Of a DNA stretch of 64,000 bases, positions 27,263 through 36,004 are shown one piece after another. The first letter of the stretch is position 1, and every line of letters starts with the position of its first letter. The notes beneath the pieces were generated by a model. That model was not told the DNA's origin. It saw nothing but the letters and a program-made list of their open reading frames with translations, and did not search any database. Both the position numbers and the translations under genes were made by a program. The stretch is from Acinetobacter baylyi DSM 14961 = CIP 107474 (GTDB lineage: Bacteria; Pseudomonadota; Gammaproteobacteria; Pseudomonadales; Moraxellaceae). The stretch covers positions 512,442 through 576,441 of the forward strand of contig NZ_KB849628.1 in the NCBI RefSeq assembly GCF_000368685.1, given 5' to 3'.

Positions 27263-28372
27263 TTACAATACCGCAGCAGGATAAGACCCTAAAATACGCA
27301 ACTCTTTTACAAGTGGACGAATATCATCAATTGCTGCTGCAACATTTTCCTGTTCGATGTGTCCTTCTAGGTCTATAAAGAACACATATGCCCATTTTTC
27401 AGGTAAGGCTGGACGAGTTTCGATACTGGTCAAGCTAATCTTGTGTTTTGCAAAAGGAGCTAGAATTTCAAGCAAAGCACCAGCACGATCATGTGCAGAA
27501 ATCAGTAATGAAGTTTTATCATTACCACTTTGAGGAATTTTCTCACGCCCAATGACTAAAAAGCGTGTGGTGTTTTCTGGATTATCTTCGATATTGCTAT
27601 GAAAAATTTCAAGATCATACATAGATGCTGCAATATCAGAGGCAATGGCAGCCGAATGCCACTCATTACGAATACGGCGTGCAGCCTCGGCATTAGAACT
27701 CAAGGCAACTCGCTCAACACCAGGATAGTGTGTATCTAGCCACTGTCTGCACTGAGCCAAGGCCTGCTGATGCGCATAAATCTGTTTAATACTGTCTTTA
27801 CGGGTATTGTGAGACACCAGAAATTGATGGTGAATGCGTAATTCAACTTCACCAATCACATTTAACTGAGAAGTTCTAAAACAGTCGAGTGTATGATTGA
27901 CGACACCTTCAGATGAGTTTTCAACAGGAACCACACCATAGTGTGCACTACCTGCTTCAACTTCACGAAATACTTCATCAATCGTCGGAAGTGGGCGTAC
28001 CACCGCATCTTTCCCAAAGTGCTTGAGTGCAGCAGACTGAGTAAAGGTTCCTTCAGGCCCTAAAAATGCAATACTTTGAGGTGCTTCAAGTGCCAGACAA
28101 GCAGACATGATTTCACGAAACAAACGTGCCATGGTGACATCTGAAAGAGGCCCTTGATTGCGCTCCATGACCTTACGTAAAACCTGTGCTTCTCGCTCTG
28201 GCCGATAAAACAATGGATTTTCTTCCGAAGCAAATTTGGCTTTTGCCACAGCTTCTGCCAAAGTTGCACGGCGATTAATAAGTTCCTGAATCTGTTGATC
28301 TACGCTATCGATCTGAATCCGGATTTCTTGCAAGTCGAGAGAAGATGAAGGTTTCTGATCATCATGGATCAT
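27263..28372 (-). CDS. pheA: Bifunctional chorismate mutase / prephenate dehydratase (P-protein)
   Basis: 369 residues from the ATG at 28372. N-terminal AroQ-type chorismate mutase (about 10-95): IRIQIDSVDQQIQELINRR, with NPLFYRPEREAQVL and ARLFREIMSACL. Then prephenate dehydratase (about 100-280): IAFLGPEGTFTQSAALKHFG, VVPVENSSEGVVNHTLD and NTTRFLVIG, including the catalytic Thr in TRF. The C-terminal ACT domain (about 290-365) has SLTSIETRPA, the ESRP-like phenylalanine-binding motif (here ETRP). Feedback inhibition by phenylalanine is expected. The frame is open further upstream, but AGAGG 10 nt before 28372 supports this start. It is probably the first gene of the operon with tyrA-aroA. 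Confidence 0.96.
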   Translation of the reverse strand: MIHDDQKPSSSLDLQEIRIQIDSVDQQIQELINRRATLAEAVAKAKFASEENPLFYRPEREAQVLRKVMERNQGPLSDVTMARLFREIMSACLALEAPQSIAFLGPEGTFTQSAALKHFGKDAVVRPLPTIDEVFREVEAGSAHYGVVPVENSSEGVVNHTLDCFRTSQLNVIGEVELRIHHQFLVSHNTRKDSIKQIYAHQQALAQCRQWLDTHYPGVERVALSSNAEAARRIRNEWHSAAIASDIAASMYDLEIFHSNIEDNPENTTRFLVIGREKIPQSGNDKTSLLISAHDRAGALLEILAPFAKHKISLTSIETRPALPEKWAYVFFIDLEGHIEQENVAAAIDDIRPLVKELRILGSYPAAVL

Positions 28373-28544
28373 TGCAATGCAGCCTCTGCAAATTATTTCG
28401 CAACAGTATAGCAAGACTTCTTTTGAATTTGTTGTACATCAAGGGACTTAACGCGCAATAAAAGTTTGCTTTTATCATCTCGTTTGGTGTTTTTTTATGA
28501 TTTAATGGGGTAAATACAAGCAAGAATCAATTTCACTTAAAAGC

Positions 28545-29513
28545 ATGAATGTTCCAATGATCAGTACTCATTTTAAAATATTTCAATCTATTACCACTGC
28601 CCTAACTATTGGTTTATGTACGCAATTTAGTTGGGCGGCCCCTACAAAAAATACATCATCTACGCTATCACCACCATTCGAACAAACCTCAAAAGGTGTG
28701 AGTCAACAATTCATTCTTTCATCAAAATACACACCGCATCATTACTTAATTAATCTTTATATTCCGAACACGCCTGCTCCTAAAACAGGTTATCCCGTTA
28801 TTTATATGCTAGATGGTAATGCAGTTTTTGATAGTGCACGCAATGTTGCACAAGCCATTGATAATGGTTCAGGCAAAATGGGATTAGATCCTGTGGTGGT
28901 GGTTGCGATTGGTTATGTAGGAGATTCTTTATTCAATGCCCAGCAAAGAGCTTTAGATTACACACCAACGGCTCCAACTGAAAAGGATAAGGCCAATCCC
29001 AACTATAAATATGGTGGCGCAGAGCAATTTTTGAAGTTTATTCAGACCGAGCTCAAACCCCAGATCTTTAACCGCACCCGAATCAATATCGAACAACAAA
29101 CTCTTTTTGGACATTCATTTGGAGGTCTATTCGTTTTACATACTCTATTTAAACAGCCCAATAGTTTTCAGCGTTATGTAGCCGCTAGCCCTTCTCTTTG
29201 GTTTGATAACAATTTACTTTCTCGTGAGCAACAAGACTGGCGTAAGCAAAGTAGTACAATAAAAAATCCAACTTATCTATTGACCACTGTAGGTACAGCC
29301 GAAGGACGTGATAGTCAACGATCGCCAAATACAGCCAGCGGTCGTGATTTTTTTGCAGGATTTAGTCGAGTAAATACCAATAAGCTTCATTCTTGGCATT
29401 TCTATCATCCTGCCGAACAACACATCACCAATTTATATGCCAGTATTCCCAAAGCGATGTTATTGGCTAGCTGTAATTCATTAGCCAATTGCCAAAAATT
29501 ATTAGATGAATAA
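28545..29513 (+). CDS. Exported esterase of the PF00756 (esterase D/BesA-IroE) type
   Basis: 322 residues. An N-terminal signal peptide ends near ...FSWAAPTK (about residue 33). The body is an alpha/beta hydrolase: GYPVIYMLDGNAVFD, the nucleophile motif LFGHSFGGLFVLH, AASPSLWFDN, and a His in PAEQHITNLYASIP. It resembles periplasmic siderophore esterases (IroE, BesA), which hydrolyse catecholate triesters. No siderophore genes are nearby, so this is a family assignment, not a function. Either of two close ATGs (28545 or 28557) may be used. It is divergent from pheA. Confidence 0.82.
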   Translation: MNVPMISTHFKIFQSITTALTIGLCTQFSWAAPTKNTSSTLSPPFEQTSKGVSQQFILSSKYTPHHYLINLYIPNTPAPKTGYPVIYMLDGNAVFDSARNVAQAIDNGSGKMGLDPVVVVAIGYVGDSLFNAQQRALDYTPTAPTEKDKANPNYKYGGAEQFLKFIQTELKPQIFNRTRINIEQQTLFGHSFGGLFVLHTLFKQPNSFQRYVAASPSLWFDNNLLSREQQDWRKQSSTIKNPTYLLTTVGTAEGRDSQRSPNTASGRDFFAGFSRVNTNKLHSWHFYHPAEQHITNLYASIPKAMLLASCNSLANCQKLLDE

Positions 29514-29684
29514 CTCAAGCGGAATATCATTGAATGATGTGATTACAAAATAGAGGAAGATCAGTAAGCGAAGATTCACTTTTACACTTCCTGACGTTTT
29601 CACAACATAATTGATCAATTATTATCCATCAAACAACTTTAGTCTATTATACTGTCGAAAACCGTTGTGACACGGAGCAGAATA

Positions 29685-30203
29685 ATGTCAAAGAAAGTCG
29701 CCGTTTTACTGACACATGATTTTTCAGATACAGAATATAATGAATGTGCACATGCTTATCGTGCTGCGGGTCACAGTATTTTGAACATTGAGCATTGTGA
29801 AGGAAATATTGTATATGGTATTCAACGTAAAACATCGGTAACTATTGATCTAGGCATTCATAATAGCTGTATTCATGACTTTGATGCTTTATTTATTGCA
29901 GGTGGGATATCACCAACCTCTCTTAGTTGTTATGAGCGTTTCATTGCATTTGTACAAAAATTTGCAAATGCGCAAAAACCTATTTTTAGTAGCTGTGACG
30001 ATCCATCTCTTCTTATTGAAGCGAGTATTGTACGTGGCCGCCGCCTTACAGCAGTTGATCAAGTCAGCTCTAGATTACAACAAGCTGGAGCAGTTTATTT
30101 AGATCAAGATGTAGTCAACGACAATAACCTATACATCAGTTCTCACTCGCCCGATGTACTTCCACAGTTCCTGAATGAAACCCTTAAAGTATTGCGTCTA
30201 TAA
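29685..30203 (+). CDS. DJ-1/PfpI family protein
   Basis: 172 residues from the ATG at 29685, which has GGAG 8 nt upstream. The fold pattern is DJ-1/PfpI: KKVAVLLTHDFSDTEY, DFDALFIAGG, a nucleophile-elbow Cys in FSSCDDPSLL, and a closing NLYISSHSPDVLPQFL. In PfpI the Cys is followed by His-Gly, and here it is Cys-Asp-Asp, so the usual catalytic His is absent. Family members include proteases, glyoxalases and chaperones. Function cannot be chosen here. Confidence 0.85.
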   Translation: MSKKVAVLLTHDFSDTEYNECAHAYRAAGHSILNIEHCEGNIVYGIQRKTSVTIDLGIHNSCIHDFDALFIAGGISPTSLSCYERFIAFVQKFANAQKPIFSSCDDPSLLIEASIVRGRRLTAVDQVSSRLQQAGAVYLDQDVVNDNNLYISSHSPDVLPQFLNETLKVLRL

Positions 30204-30207
30204 ACAC

Positions 30208-30245
30208 GCTGGAGCTGATATTGTTATCAGCTTCCAGCACGCTGT
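30208..30245. other. Hairpin between the DJ-1 gene and the acyl-CoA dehydrogenase gene
   Basis: GCTGG-A-GCTGATA pairs with TATCAGC-TT-CCAGC around a small loop. It lies between two convergent genes but has no T-run on either side, so it may act as a weak terminator. Confidence 0.4.
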
Positions 30246-30257
30246 ATCGGTTTATAA

Positions 30258-31403
30258 TTAGGACTTTCCTAAAATTCCACGCGCTACAATCTCTTTCATA
30301 ATTTCATTTGTTCCACCATAAATACGCTGGATTCGCGCATCGACAAAGAAACGTGAAATTGGATATTCAGTCATATAGCCATAACCGCCAAATAACTGTA
30401 ACAAGTTATCTGCAACTTTCATTTGCATATCTGTACTAAAGCTTTTTAGCGCAGCAGCCGTTTCGACATCCAGCTTGCCTTCTTGATACAAACTGACATT
30501 ACGCTCATAGAATGCAGCTGTAGCCAACTCATCAATTTTTGCTTGTGCCATCACAAAACGGGTATTTTGAAAGCTCGCAATGGCTTGGCCAAAAGCTTGA
30601 CGCTCCTGGATATACGCCGTGGCAACATCAATAGCACCACGTATTGCACCTAACGCCGTTGCCGCAATTGCGGTTCTTTCTCTTGGCAACTCTTGCATGA
30701 GATAAGCAAACCCCTGCCCAGCCTGACCAAGTAACTGATCTTTTGGCACTTTGACATGATCAAAAAATAGTTCTGAGGTATCCTGAGAATGCAACCCGAT
30801 CTTATCCAGATTGGTACCTTTTTTGAAACCATCCAGATGGGTATCGACCAACATTAATGAAACGCCTTTGGCTCTGGCTTGTGGGTCTGTTTTTACAGCC
30901 AATACCACTAAATCAGCATGTTGACCATTTGAAATAAATGTTTTAGAACCATTTAGCACATAATGATCATCTTGCAATATGGCACTCGTTCTCATTGCTT
31001 GCAAATCAGAACCTGCACCTGGCTCAGTCATCCCAATCGCCCCGACCACTTCACCCGTGACCATTTTACTTAACCAGTGTTGTTTCTGTTGTTCCGTTCC
31101 AATATGAAGAATATACGGTGCTGCAATCTCAGAATGGCAAGAGATTGCTGTAGATAATGCTCCATATCCTGCACGGGCAGATTCTTCAACCAGCATCAAA
31201 GAATAATATGTCGGGACACCATAGCCACCATATTCTTCTGGCATATCTACACACAAAAAGCCATTTTCACCCAAGCTGTTCCAGACCGAGCGTGGCATGA
31301 TACCTTCACGTTCCCATTGCTCATAGTGCGGTGCAATATGCTCTTTCAGGTAACGTTTAAAATTATCGCGAAATAACTCTAGTTCAGCATCGTAAGCTAA
31401 CAT
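30258..31403 (-). CDS. Acyl-CoA dehydrogenase
   Basis: 381 residues, standard length. It has the first family signature GAIGMTEPGAGSDL, the second QLFGGYGYMTEYPISRFFVDARIQRIYGGTNEI with the catalytic Glu of GGTNEIMKEI, and FAD contacts in TFISNGQHADL. It oxidises acyl-CoA to trans-2-enoyl-CoA, passing electrons to ETF. The N-terminus (RDNFKRYLKEHIAPH) resembles long-chain acyl-CoA dehydrogenases. Chain-length preference is not decidable. It stands alone: no ETF or thiolase genes adjoin it. Confidence 0.93.
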   Translation of the reverse strand: MLAYDAELELFRDNFKRYLKEHIAPHYEQWEREGIMPRSVWNSLGENGFLCVDMPEEYGGYGVPTYYSLMLVEESARAGYGALSTAISCHSEIAAPYILHIGTEQQKQHWLSKMVTGEVVGAIGMTEPGAGSDLQAMRTSAILQDDHYVLNGSKTFISNGQHADLVVLAVKTDPQARAKGVSLMLVDTHLDGFKKGTNLDKIGLHSQDTSELFFDHVKVPKDQLLGQAGQGFAYLMQELPRERTAIAATALGAIRGAIDVATAYIQERQAFGQAIASFQNTRFVMAQAKIDELATAAFYERNVSLYQEGKLDVETAAALKSFSTDMQMKVADNLLQLFGGYGYMTEYPISRFFVDARIQRIYGGTNEIMKEIVARGILGKS

Positions 31404-31512
31404 TTAATGAATCCTCTTTATTGTTTTGAATATTTCATATCTGCATGCTAATCAGTTTTATGCACCCTGTCATGTCAACAATGATCAAAACACATGAACG
31501 CACGAGTCGGAT

Positions 31513-31541
31513 AAAAAAAGGAGGCCGAAGCCTCCTTTTTT
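31513..31541 (-). terminator. Intrinsic terminator of dctA
   Basis: GGAGGC pairs with GCCTCC around CGAA, flanked by A7 and T6. It is 24 bp downstream of the dctA stop. Confidence 0.9.
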
Positions 31542-31564
31542 AATATAAATATTCCAATCACATG

Positions 31565-32911
31565 TTATGCATGTGCAGGACGATCCGCTTCAAGCATTTT
31601 GCGATCCACTTCAGCTGGATTATTCAAAGCTTCATCAAGCTTTTCTTTATCCAATGCACCCACCCACTTGGCAACTGCAATTGTTGCTAAAGTATTACCT
31701 GTAAGGTTAGTTAATGCACGTGCTTCAGACATGAAACGATCAATACCAAGAATCAATGCCAAACCTGCAACAGGAATATGACCCACTGCTGATAAGGTCG
31801 CAGCCATCACGATAAAGCCTGAACCTGTTACACCCGCAGCACCTTTAGAAGAAATCAACAAGACCAATAGCAATGTAATTTGATGCTGAACATCTAACTG
31901 AGTATTGGTCGCTTGTGCAATAAAGATTGCTGCCATCGTCAGATAAATCGAAGTACCATCTAGGTTAAATGAATAACCTGTCGGGATAACCAGACCGACG
32001 ACCGATTTTTCACAGCCTGCAATTTCAAGCTTGCGTAGCATACGTGGCAATACAGACTCAGAAGATGATGTCCCAAGAACAATCAATAACTCTTCACGAA
32101 TTAAACGAATCATTTTCAGAATACTGAATCCACAGATACGACTGATGGTTCCCAATACAATGAAAATAAACAGTAAACAGGTCACATAGAAACAAATGAT
32201 TAACTGACCTAATTGTACTAAAGAACCTACACCATATTTACCAATGGTAAATGCCATAGCACCAAATGCGCCAATCGGAGCAAGTTTCATGATCATATTT
32301 ACAATGTTAAAGAAAACATGAGAAATCTGATCGATAAACTTAAGCACTGGACGGCCTGCATCACCAAGTTTATGTAGAGCAAAACCAAACATAATGGCAA
32401 ATAACAGAACCTGAAGAATCTCACCATTTGCAAATGCACCCACTACAGTTTCTGGGATGATATGCATTAAGAATTCAATCGTGGATTGTGATTGGCCCGA
32501 TGCAACATATTTTGCAATACCAGAAGTATCTAGCGATGCAGGATCTACATTCATGCCAACGCCTGGTTTGGCAATATTGATGACCAATAAGCCAATCAGC
32601 AATGCAATCGTTGAAACGACCTCAAAATATAATAGAGCAACACCGCCTGTCTTACCCACAGACTTCATGCTTTCCATACCAGCGATTCCGCTCACCACGG
32701 TACAGAAAATCACTGGTGCAATAATCATTTTGATCAGACGAATGAACGCATCACCAAGTGGTTTAAGCTGCTCACCCAAACCAGGAATATGCTCTTTGAC
32801 ACCATCGACAACATGTGTGGTACTTGGATAAAAATGCCCGACCAAGATACCTGCGATAATTGCAACAATAACTTGAAAATAGAGCGATTTATAAATTGGT
32901 TTTTTAGCCAT
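31565..32911 (-). CDS. dctA: C4-dicarboxylate:cation symporter DctA
   Basis: 448 residues, near-colinear with E. coli Dct[66 protein letters not shown], then the substrate-site segments [14 protein letters not shown] and [24 protein letters not shown], and [16 protein letters not shown]. It takes up succinate, fumarate and malate with protons or sodium across the inner membrane. The insertion after [12 protein letters not shown] is a short extracellular loop variation. A long leader region of 450 bp lies upstream. Confidence 0.96.
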   Translation of the reverse strand: MAKKPIYKSLYFQVIVAIIAGILVGHFYPSTTHVVDGVKEHIPGLGEQLKPLGDAFIRLIKMIIAPVIFCTVVSGIAGMESMKSVGKTGGVALLYFEVVSTIALLIGLLVINIAKPGVGMNVDPASLDTSGIAKYVASGQSQSTIEFLMHIIPETVVGAFANGEILQVLLFAIMFGFALHKLGDAGRPVLKFIDQISHVFFNIVNMIMKLAPIGAFGAMAFTIGKYGVGSLVQLGQLIICFYVTCLLFIFIVLGTISRICGFSILKMIRLIREELLIVLGTSSSESVLPRMLRKLEIAGCEKSVVGLVIPTGYSFNLDGTSIYLTMAAIFIAQATNTQLDVQHQITLLLVLLISSKGAAGVTGSGFIVMAATLSAVGHIPVAGLALILGIDRFMSEARALTNLTGNTLATIAVAKWVGALDKEKLDEALNNPAEVDRKMLEADRPAHA

Positions 32912-33361
32912 AACTTTACTTCAATCTGTATTTCTAAATCCTTAGAAATATGCAAATGAAAAATCTATATTCTTGATATAGACAGCCCTTTAGTCCTTTG
33001 CAGGAAACAACGATTCCTGATGTTTCACCACAAAAGCAAAGTATTCTCCATCCGATGAAAAAATACTTTCCTCAATGCGAAAACAAAAACGTTTTCAAAA
33101 ATGCTTACAACTTAAAACTCGATCGTTATCAAATTTAATCTAAGGTAAACAAGGAGATCATTTAAAAAAATTAAAGAATTTTTTAAAACTCGCAAAGTTT
33201 ACTTCAAATAAAAAAATAATCGGTTACGAAACGATGCTCTTGTTTAATTTTTAACCATTTTTAAGTTAGACATTAGTCTAATAGAAAATTTAAGGATTCA
33301 TTCATTTAATTTTTATGCCATAGTTAGGATATCCATTTTCTCATGAAATATCTCCAACGAC
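32912..33361. other. Long AT-rich divergent intergenic region (dctA / ybiB)
   Basis: No gene is supported here. It must hold the promoters of dctA and of the divergent ybiB. I see a short inverted repeat CAGGAA N7 TTCCTG at about 33000-33019 near the dctA side, and several A/T tracts. Nothing more specific. Confidence 0.5.
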
Positions 33362-34369
33362 ATGAATACCAAGAAAAATCTATATAAAGAACTCGAACAT
33401 CCTTTTGCACAATATGTCAGAATTCTGGGCAAAGGAAAAACAGGTTCGCGCTCCCTGAACTATGATGAAGCCTATCAGGCATTTAGTATGATTCTGAAAG
33501 GTGAAGTTTTAGATGTTCAACTCGGGGCATTTCTCATGTTATTACGTGTAAAAGAGGAATCTGTAGAAGAGCTCAGTGGTTTTGTACAAGCTACACGTGA
33601 TCATTTGGACTTTACCCCTCTTGACGTCGATCTTGACTGGTCTTCTTATGCTGGTAAACGCAAACATTACCCCTGGTTTCTACTTTCTGCGCTCACCCTT
33701 GCTCATCATGGTTATAAAATTGTTATGCATGGAGCTGCCGGACATACCTTAAATCGTGTTTATACCGAACAGGTACTCGAATATCTGGGTTATCCTATTT
33801 GTCAGTCTGAACAAGAAGTAAAAGCTCAACTACAGCTGCAACATTTCGCTTATTTACCACTACACGTTATATCCCCAGTTTTGGACGAGTTAATTTCTTT
33901 ACGTAATGTAATGGGTCTACGCTCACCCATTCATACTTTAGCTCGATTAATTAATCCCTTTAATGCCAAAGCAACCTTGCAAGCTATTTTTCATCCCGCT
34001 TACCGCACTTCTCATCAAAGAACTGCTTTTCAACTTGGTTATCAAAATAGTGCCGTCATTAAAGGTGAAGGTGGAGAATTTGAGCGTAATCCTGATGCAA
34101 AAACACTAATCTGCGGTATTCGTGACGGAGAAATGTATGAATATGAGCTTCCTAAGCTCACACCAGAACGCTCACCAATAGAGGAAGAACTTGATCTAGC
34201 TGTATTCAAATCGGTATGGCTTGGCGAAAGCTCACATGAATATGGAGAGCTGGCTATTATTGAAACGATTGGTATTGCTTTATATACCATGAAAGTAGTC
34301 AATGATTATAGCGAGGCCATGGAAAAAGCAAAAACGCTTTGGAATACTCGATTCAACAAAGCGCTATAA
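33362..34369 (+). CDS. ybiB: YbiB/TrpD2 family nucleic-acid-binding protein
   Basis: 335 residues, homologous to anthranilate phosphoribosyltransferase but of the TrpD2 branch: FAQYVRILGKGKTGSRSLNYDEAYQAFSMILKGEV, then GAFLMLLRVKEESVEELSGF, and VMHGAAGHTLNRVYTEQVLEYLG where TrpD has its PRPP loop. YbiB of E. coli is a LexA-regulated DNA-binding protein with the TrpD fold and no phosphoribosyltransferase activity. Tryptophan genes are absent here, which supports YbiB over TrpD. There is no obvious ribosome site at the ATG. It is convergent with the small DUF1315 gene. Confidence 0.88.
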   Translation: MNTKKNLYKELEHPFAQYVRILGKGKTGSRSLNYDEAYQAFSMILKGEVLDVQLGAFLMLLRVKEESVEELSGFVQATRDHLDFTPLDVDLDWSSYAGKRKHYPWFLLSALTLAHHGYKIVMHGAAGHTLNRVYTEQVLEYLGYPICQSEQEVKAQLQLQHFAYLPLHVISPVLDELISLRNVMGLRSPIHTLARLINPFNAKATLQAIFHPAYRTSHQRTAFQLGYQNSAVIKGEGGEFERNPDAKTLICGIRDGEMYEYELPKLTPERSPIEEELDLAVFKSVWLGESSHEYGELAIIETIGIALYTMKVVNDYSEAMEKAKTLWNTRFNKAL

Positions 34370-34401
34370 ATATTATTTGGGGATCTAACCGTGATGCTTT
34401 G

Positions 34402-34662
34402 TTATATAAAGCGGATCGGTTTAATTTCTGGCTCGTGTGAATCGCACTCTTCACCTTCTTCTTTAGTACCGCGGTCTATGTATCCTGTGCGCTCTTCTTC
34501 TGGCAAGTGTTTATGTTCCCAGATCATGACTGCTTGCATACAAATCTGTCTTTGCTCGGCTGTCAATGCAACACCATTGGGCCATTTTCCAATTTCTACG
34601 GCTATTTTTAAGCGTTGAACAACGTCTGGATCTAAAATGGCAAGCATCTGTTCGATATTCAT
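34402..34662 (-). CDS. yeaC: DUF1315 (YeaC-type) small protein
   Basis: 86 residues with the conserved YeaC pattern: MNIEQMLAILDPDVVQRLKIAVEIGKWPNG, LTAEQRQICMQAVMIWEHKHLPEEERTGYI. The function of the family is unknown. The ATG overlaps the nadK stop (ATGA), so it is translated in a coupled way after nadK. A variable acidic tail (EEGEECDSHEPE) follows the conserved part. Confidence 0.9.
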   Translation of the reverse strand: MNIEQMLAILDPDVVQRLKIAVEIGKWPNGVALTAEQRQICMQAVMIWEHKHLPEEERTGYIDRGTKEEGEECDSHEPEIKPIRFI

Positions 34663-35582
34663 GAGTCATCCTGCTCTTTAATTAAGTCAAAGTCTTGATT
34701 CCAACCAAGCTTGGTACGGCATGCCATATAAAAATCATAACCTGGTGGATGCAGTAAGTTTAGCTTAAATGGATGTTTACGGATATGTACACAGTCACCC
34801 ACATTCAGTGACACACTATGTTGACCATCTGCGCTGACCATTGGCAGTACCCGATTTTCTCGTATGGTCAATTTAATTTCACTTTGTCCCCCCACAACGA
34901 TGGGCCGTGAAGACAAGGTATGCGGATGCATAGGAACAAGTGCGATAGCATCCATACTCGGATGTAAAATCGGACCACCACCAGACAAAGCATATGCAGT
35001 TGAACCAGTTGGTGTTGATACAATTAGCCCATCACTATGCTGGCGATATACATATTGTCCATCAATCTGCAATTCGAAATCAATCATGTGAACGGATTTA
35101 CCTGAATGCAAAACCACATCATTTAATGCAATCGCATCATAGAGTGTCTCACCCTTTGTTCTCACTTCCATTTCAAGTAAAAAACGTCGATCTAACTGAA
35201 AATGTCCCTTCAACACTTGATCTAGTTTAAACAATGCATCAGCAGGCTTAATATCAGTTAGAAACCCCAGGCGACCTCGGTTGATTCCAATGACTGGCGT
35301 ATGATGCCGAACTAGCGCACGCGCGGCATGAAGTAAAGAACCATCTCCACCCACCACAATCACAAGATCAACCACCTCCCCCAATAAAGACCGACTCGCA
35401 GTTTGTACATTGGTATACGGCACGAGTTCTGCTGTTTCTTGATCAAAAATCACATGAAGTCCAAGCCCTCTTAAGTGATCATGGATCAAACAGAGTGTTT
35501 CAACGACAGATATTTTATCGGGACGACCAATCAAACCAATATTACGAAAAGATTTGGCGGAGGAAAGATTTGCAGACTGCAT
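34659..35582 (-). CDS. nadK: NAD kinase
   Basis: 307 residues with the NAD kinase signature GGDGSLLHAARALV (catalytic Asp), the NAD-contact ALNDVVLHSGK and the Gly-rich DGLIVSTPTGSTAYALSGGGPI. It phosphorylates NAD to NADP in the cytosol using ATP. The ATG at 35582 begins the frame (QSANLSSAKSFRNIGLIGRPD). It overlaps the downstream DUF1315 gene by 4 bp and is divergent from mrcB across a 422-bp region. Confidence 0.97.
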   Translation of the reverse strand: MQSANLSSAKSFRNIGLIGRPDKISVVETLCLIHDHLRGLGLHVIFDQETAELVPYTNVQTASRSLLGEVVDLVIVVGGDGSLLHAARALVRHHTPVIGINRGRLGFLTDIKPADALFKLDQVLKGHFQLDRRFLLEMEVRTKGETLYDAIALNDVVLHSGKSVHMIDFELQIDGQYVYRQHSDGLIVSTPTGSTAYALSGGGPILHPSMDAIALVPMHPHTLSSRPIVVGGQSEIKLTIRENRVLPMVSADGQHSVSLNVGDCVHIRKHPFKLNLLHPPGYDFYMACRTKLGWNQDFDLIKEQDDS

Positions 35583-36004
35583 CGGATGCCTTAAATATGC
35601 CTATCGATTAAATTTAGTTGGGCGATCAATTTTCTAAGAGTGTGGCTGATCATGACACAGGATCAGACCATAATCTTGCCCATTACATATCAACATCGAA
35701 CATGTAATTGTGTCATTAATATAGCATATTTCTTACAAAATACCGTTTATACCCTTTACATCTTATACTGTTTTATTGTCAGTAACATGTCAGTTTAGTT
35801 TTAAGTGTTGATTTGACGTTCACAATTTATTCAAAACTTTATCTCATCACCATTATCGCAATTTTTTTTGAAAAAAAGCTTCAATATTTCAAGGATATTC
35901 ATTCTAATTTTGGCTTTTTCAGTTTGTTCACAGTTTTATCATTGCAAAGAAAATGTAGCTATCGCATGATTGGCAGAATTGATTAGACTTTTTATGACAG
36001 ATTT
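35583..36004. other. Divergent intergenic region (nadK / mrcB) with nested inverted repeats
   Basis: No gene is supported. At 35653-35715 two inverted repeats are nested: TGACACA (35653) with TGTGTCA (35709) outside, and ATTACAT (35682) with ATGTAAT (35702) inside. The rest is AT-rich with long A/T tracts near 35860-35940 and must contain both promoters. Confidence 0.5.

Noticed and set aside
33362..34369. Anthranilate phosphoribosyltransferase (trpD)
   Set aside because: The segment replacing the PRPP loop and the lack of other trp genes fit the YbiB/TrpD2 branch better.
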